DNA from: JBPOIS01 sp052034295 | GTDB taxonomy: Bacteria; Pseudomonadota; Gammaproteobacteria; Pseudomonadales; Moraxellaceae | Assembly (NCBI GenBank): GCA_052034295.1 | Contig: JBPOIS010000001.1 | Span: forward strand, 1 to 7,688 | Direction: 5' to 3' | Length of the DNA stretch: 7,688 nucleotides | Part shown: positions 6,153 to 7,688 of the stretch, piece after piece | How the letters are laid out: every line of letters begins with the position of its first letter | Position numbering within the stretch: position 1 is the first letter of the stretch | The notes under the pieces: generated by a model | Databases searched by the model: none | The model's input: the letters and a program-made list of their open reading frames with translations, nothing else | What the model was told of the DNA's origin: nothing | Translations under genes and position numbers: made by a program

Positions 6153-7097
6153 TCAGGACTCCTGCGGTTTGAGCTGCTGCAGGTACCCCTGCAGGCCATG
6201 CACCAGATTCTGCTGCAGGTCGCTGGGCTGCAGGATCTGCACATGGGGAATCCAGTAGCGGATGATCGGCAGGATCTGCAGGGGGTGGTGGTAGGTGGTC
6301 TCAATGATCAGCTGGCCATCGGGCTGTTCCTCCACGATGCGCTGGTTGGGCAGCAGTTCGCGGCTGCGGAAATGGGCCGCAATGTCCGGGGCCACCTGCA
6401 GCCGGGCCTGGGCGGTGCTGGGGTTGGAGGCAAACCAGTTCCCGGCCGAGTCATCCATGCGCTCAATCACGTCCGCGTGCGGTTCAAACGGCGTCTGGTC
6501 CGGGTCTGGCAGGGCATTCTGGATCAGGCTGAGCCGGAAGATCTTCAGGATGTCCTGCTCCAGCCCGGCCAGATACCAGCTGCCATGGTTCTGGATCAGC
6601 CGGTACGGGGCCACCCGCCGGGTTTTGTTTTTGTAGTCAAATTGCACCAGCTGGTGCTGGCTGATCTGCTGCTCCAGTAGCTCGAACAGGTGCCGGAACG
6701 CCCGGGCGTTTTCCAGGCCTTCGCTGCGGTATTCCAGCGGCGGCTGGCTGCGCGGGTCGAGCAGCCGGGCCAGTTGGGTGCGCTCCATCGACGGCAGCGA
6801 TCCAGCCACACCGGTCAGTTCGGCAAAGCGCTGCAGCTCGGTGAAGCCAAATTTGCCTGTGCCATTCGGCGCTTTCAGGCGATAGCCGCCATCCTTGGTG
6901 CGCTCCAGCGGCAGGGTGATGCGGTCGGCATTGTTCAGGTCGCGCTGGATGGTGCGTTCGCTGGTGCGGTAGCGCTGCGCCAGCTGCTGGGTGTAGACGG
7001 TCTTGCCGTCGTGCAGCATTTCGATGATTTCGGCAATCCGCTGGGCGTAGCGGGTGTGCACCTTGGCACGCTTGGGCGATGGGGAATCCTGCGACAT
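6153..7097 (-). CDS. WYL-domain transcriptional regulator (HTH-WYL-WCX)
   Basis: Predicted cytoplasmic one-component regulator of 314 residues. The N-terminal winged helix-turn-helix (about 15-75) reads like the DeoR/HTH_11 type: TVYTQQLAQRYRTSERTIQRDL (33-54) followed by the wing GGYRL (70-74). The central WYL domain (about 145-215) has QFDYKNKTRRVAPYRL and the name-giving residues W174-Y175-L176 in GSWYLAGL. The C-terminal WCX-like part covers about 228-310. WYL domains sense ligands (single-stranded nucleic acid or nucleotides in studied cases); the ligand here is unknown. The start at 7097 has AGGTG 5 nt upstream; an in-frame ATG at 7124 adds nine residues and has no better ribosome site. 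Similar architectures control defence islands (BrxR, CapW) in other bacteria, but no defence gene is in this window, so its targets are open. The upstream gap holds two inverted repeats that may be its own operators. Confidence 0.9.
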   Translation of the reverse strand: MSQDSPSPKRAKVHTRYAQRIAEIIEMLHDGKTVYTQQLAQRYRTSERTIQRDLNNADRITLPLERTKDGGYRLKAPNGTGKFGFTELQRFAELTGVAGSLPSMERTQLARLLDPRSQPPLEYRSEGLENARAFRHLFELLEQQISQHQLVQFDYKNKTRRVAPYRLIQNHGSWYLAGLEQDILKIFRLSLIQNALPDPDQTPFEPHADVIERMDDSAGNWFASNPSTAQARLQVAPDIAAHFRSRELLPNQRIVEEQPDGQLIIETTYHHPLQILPIIRYWIPHVQILQPSDLQQNLVHGLQGYLQQLKPQES

Positions 7098-7134
7098 AAC
7101 ACACCTGAGTTGGGCAGCTAGCAATTAACAAAAA

Positions 7135-7151
7135 ATGCAAAACCTATGCAT
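7135..7151. promoter_or_regulatory. Inverted repeat in the AT-rich leader of the WYL gene
   Basis: ATGCA (7135-7139) and TGCAT (7147-7151) form an inverted repeat around 7 bp, 38 bp before the WYL gene start. It lies in the locally AT-rich segment 7122-7160, which should hold the promoter. A possible -35 TTGATG (minus strand, 7154-7149) overlaps it, but the best -10 (GTTAAT, 7129-7124) is 19 bp away. Promoter and operator roles are inferred. Confidence 0.35.
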
Positions 7152-7177
7152 CAATTTGGCAGTGTACTGGATGGTAC

Positions 7178-7192
7178 CGACAGGTTATGTCG
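7178..7192. promoter_or_regulatory. 15-bp inverted repeat upstream of the WYL gene
   Basis: CGACA-GGTTA-TGTCG has perfect 5-bp arms around a 5-bp centre, between the 3' end of the dadA-like gene and the WYL gene, 81 bp before the latter's start. The arm length and spacing fit a site for a dimeric regulator, with the WYL protein the obvious candidate. It is not a terminator: no T run follows the stem closely on either strand. Confidence 0.4.
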
Positions 7193-7235
7193 TAGCCTTT
7201 CGGGGAATAAACTTTTTTTTGTGGTCCTGTCCGGC

Positions 7236-7688
7236 TTAACGCCGCAGCGCCTCCAGCGGCAGCGATGCTGGGCTGCCGGACATCAGCTCGGCCAGTAGCC
7301 GGGCTGAACCACAGCTGTGGGTCCAGCCCAGCGTACCGTGGCCGGTGTTCAGGTACAGGTTGCGCAGTGGCGAGCGGCCCAGATACGGCACATTGGAGGG
7401 GGTCGAGGGGCGCAGGCCGGTCCAGTAGTCCGGCTGTAGGCCCGCCAGTTGGGGAAACAGCGCCGACACCCGGCGGTGCAGTGCGGCACAGCGGACTGGA
7501 TTGAGCTGGGTGCTGTAGCCATTCAGCTCAGCGGTCCCGGCAACGCGCAGGCGTTGGCCCAGCCGGGAAAACACCAGCTTGTACTCATCGTCGGTCAGGC
7601 TCACCCACGGGGCATCCAGATCCTCGGGCAGGGCGTAGGTGGCTGAATAGCCCTTGGCGGGATAAATCAGCAGGTTGAAGCCCACCTG
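7236..7688 (-). CDS. dadA: D-amino-acid dehydrogenase small subunit type, DadA family (C-terminal 150 residues)
   Basis: FAD-dependent, membrane-associated enzyme that oxidatively deaminates D-amino acids (classically D-alanine to pyruvate and ammonia), feeding electrons to the respiratory chain. The visible C-terminal third matches DadA: IYPAKGYS (8-15 of the fragment), EYKLVFSRLGQRLRVAGTAE (35-54), YWTGLRPSTP (88-97) and NTGHGTLGWTHSCGSA (114-129), the last closing the FAD-binding fold. It ends about 20 residues earlier than the E. coli protein as I recall it; the tail is not catalytic. The N-terminal FAD-binding GxGxxG region lies beyond the window, and the frame is open at base 7688. DadA paralogues are common and no alanine racemase (dadX) is visible, so the exact substrate is uncertain. 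It is followed on the same strand by the WYL gene after 138 bp. Confidence 0.88.
   Translation of the reverse strand, partial: QVGFNLLIYPAKGYSATYALPEDLDAPWVSLTDDEYKLVFSRLGQRLRVAGTAELNGYSTQLNPVRCAALHRRVSALFPQLAGLQPDYWTGLRPSTPSNVPYLGRSPLRNLYLNTGHGTLGWTHSCGSARLLAELMSGSPASLPLEALRR

Noticed and set aside
6170..6300. Cluster of CTGCAG sites that looks like a repeat array
   Set aside because: They come from Leu-Gln codon pairs (CTG CAG, or the palindrome on the other strand) in the Q/L-rich C-terminus of the WYL protein; spacing is irregular, and CTGCAG is common elsewhere in the window.
6198..6680. Open frames antisense to the WYL gene
   Set aside because: They are shadows of a well-supported coding region, with no recognisable domain and no ribosome site.
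7178..7220. Plus-strand terminator from the inverted repeat and the T8 run (7213-7220)
   Set aside because: About 20 nt separate the stem from the T run, and no plus-strand gene ends here.
1..7688. Search for tRNA/rRNA genes, insertion sequences, att sites, CRISPR arrays or defence/toxin genes
   Set aside because: None seen. All six larger gaps (60-138 bp or less) are accounted for by promoters, operators, a terminator or operon spacing, and coding style is uniform, with no sign of recent transfer.

Overview
This is an ordinary, gene-dense stretch of a GC-rich proteobacterial chromosome. Codon use is strongly CTG/GCC/CGC biased, and the proteins look gammaproteobacterial. The ArgS has the 'QMSSRSG' form of the KMSKS loop that I associate with Pseudomonas-type enzymes. 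The argS/SPOR-protein adjacency and the PhoB/PhoR pair also fit a gammaproteobacterium of the Pseudomonas/Moraxellaceae side. The genus cannot be fixed from this window; a GC-rich Moraxellaceae-like organism is a guess.

Layout, left to right. (1) Bases 1-2283, plus strand: the 3' nine tenths of argS (arginyl-tRNA synthetase), then 30 bp later a single-pass membrane protein with a C-terminal SPOR domain, most likely the divisome protein FtsN. A bidirectional hairpin terminator at 2301-2328 closes this unit and the convergent gene that follows. (2) Bases 2344-4001: a classical short-chain dehydrogenase (minus strand) divergent from a TetR-family regulator (plus strand). The 128-bp gap between them carries a near-consensus sigma-70 promoter for the dehydrogenase, whose -35 box lies inside a 15-bp inverted repeat, and a second perfect 14-bp palindrome just upstream of the regulator. 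This looks like a self-contained regulator/target pair. (3) Bases 4033-6141, plus strand: phoB-phoR, the phosphate-starvation two-component system, with a weak candidate Pho box upstream. phoR appears to start at TTG, overlapping the stop of a 9-codon mini-ORF. (4) Bases 6153-7688, minus strand: a WYL-domain transcription regulator, convergent with phoR at only 11 bp, preceded by a 138-bp gap with two inverted repeats and by the 3' end of a DadA-type D-amino-acid dehydrogenase running off the window.

The genes serve translation, cell division, redox metabolism, phosphate sensing, transcription control and D-amino-acid catabolism. They do not form one pathway. I see no tRNA, rRNA, insertion sequence, integrase, CRISPR array, toxin/antitoxin or defence gene, and no gene-free stretch over 300 bp. 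I did not find evidence for a novel multi-gene system. The points worth a second look are small: operator architecture, a one-residue insertion beside the PhoB phosphorylation site, and the phoR start.
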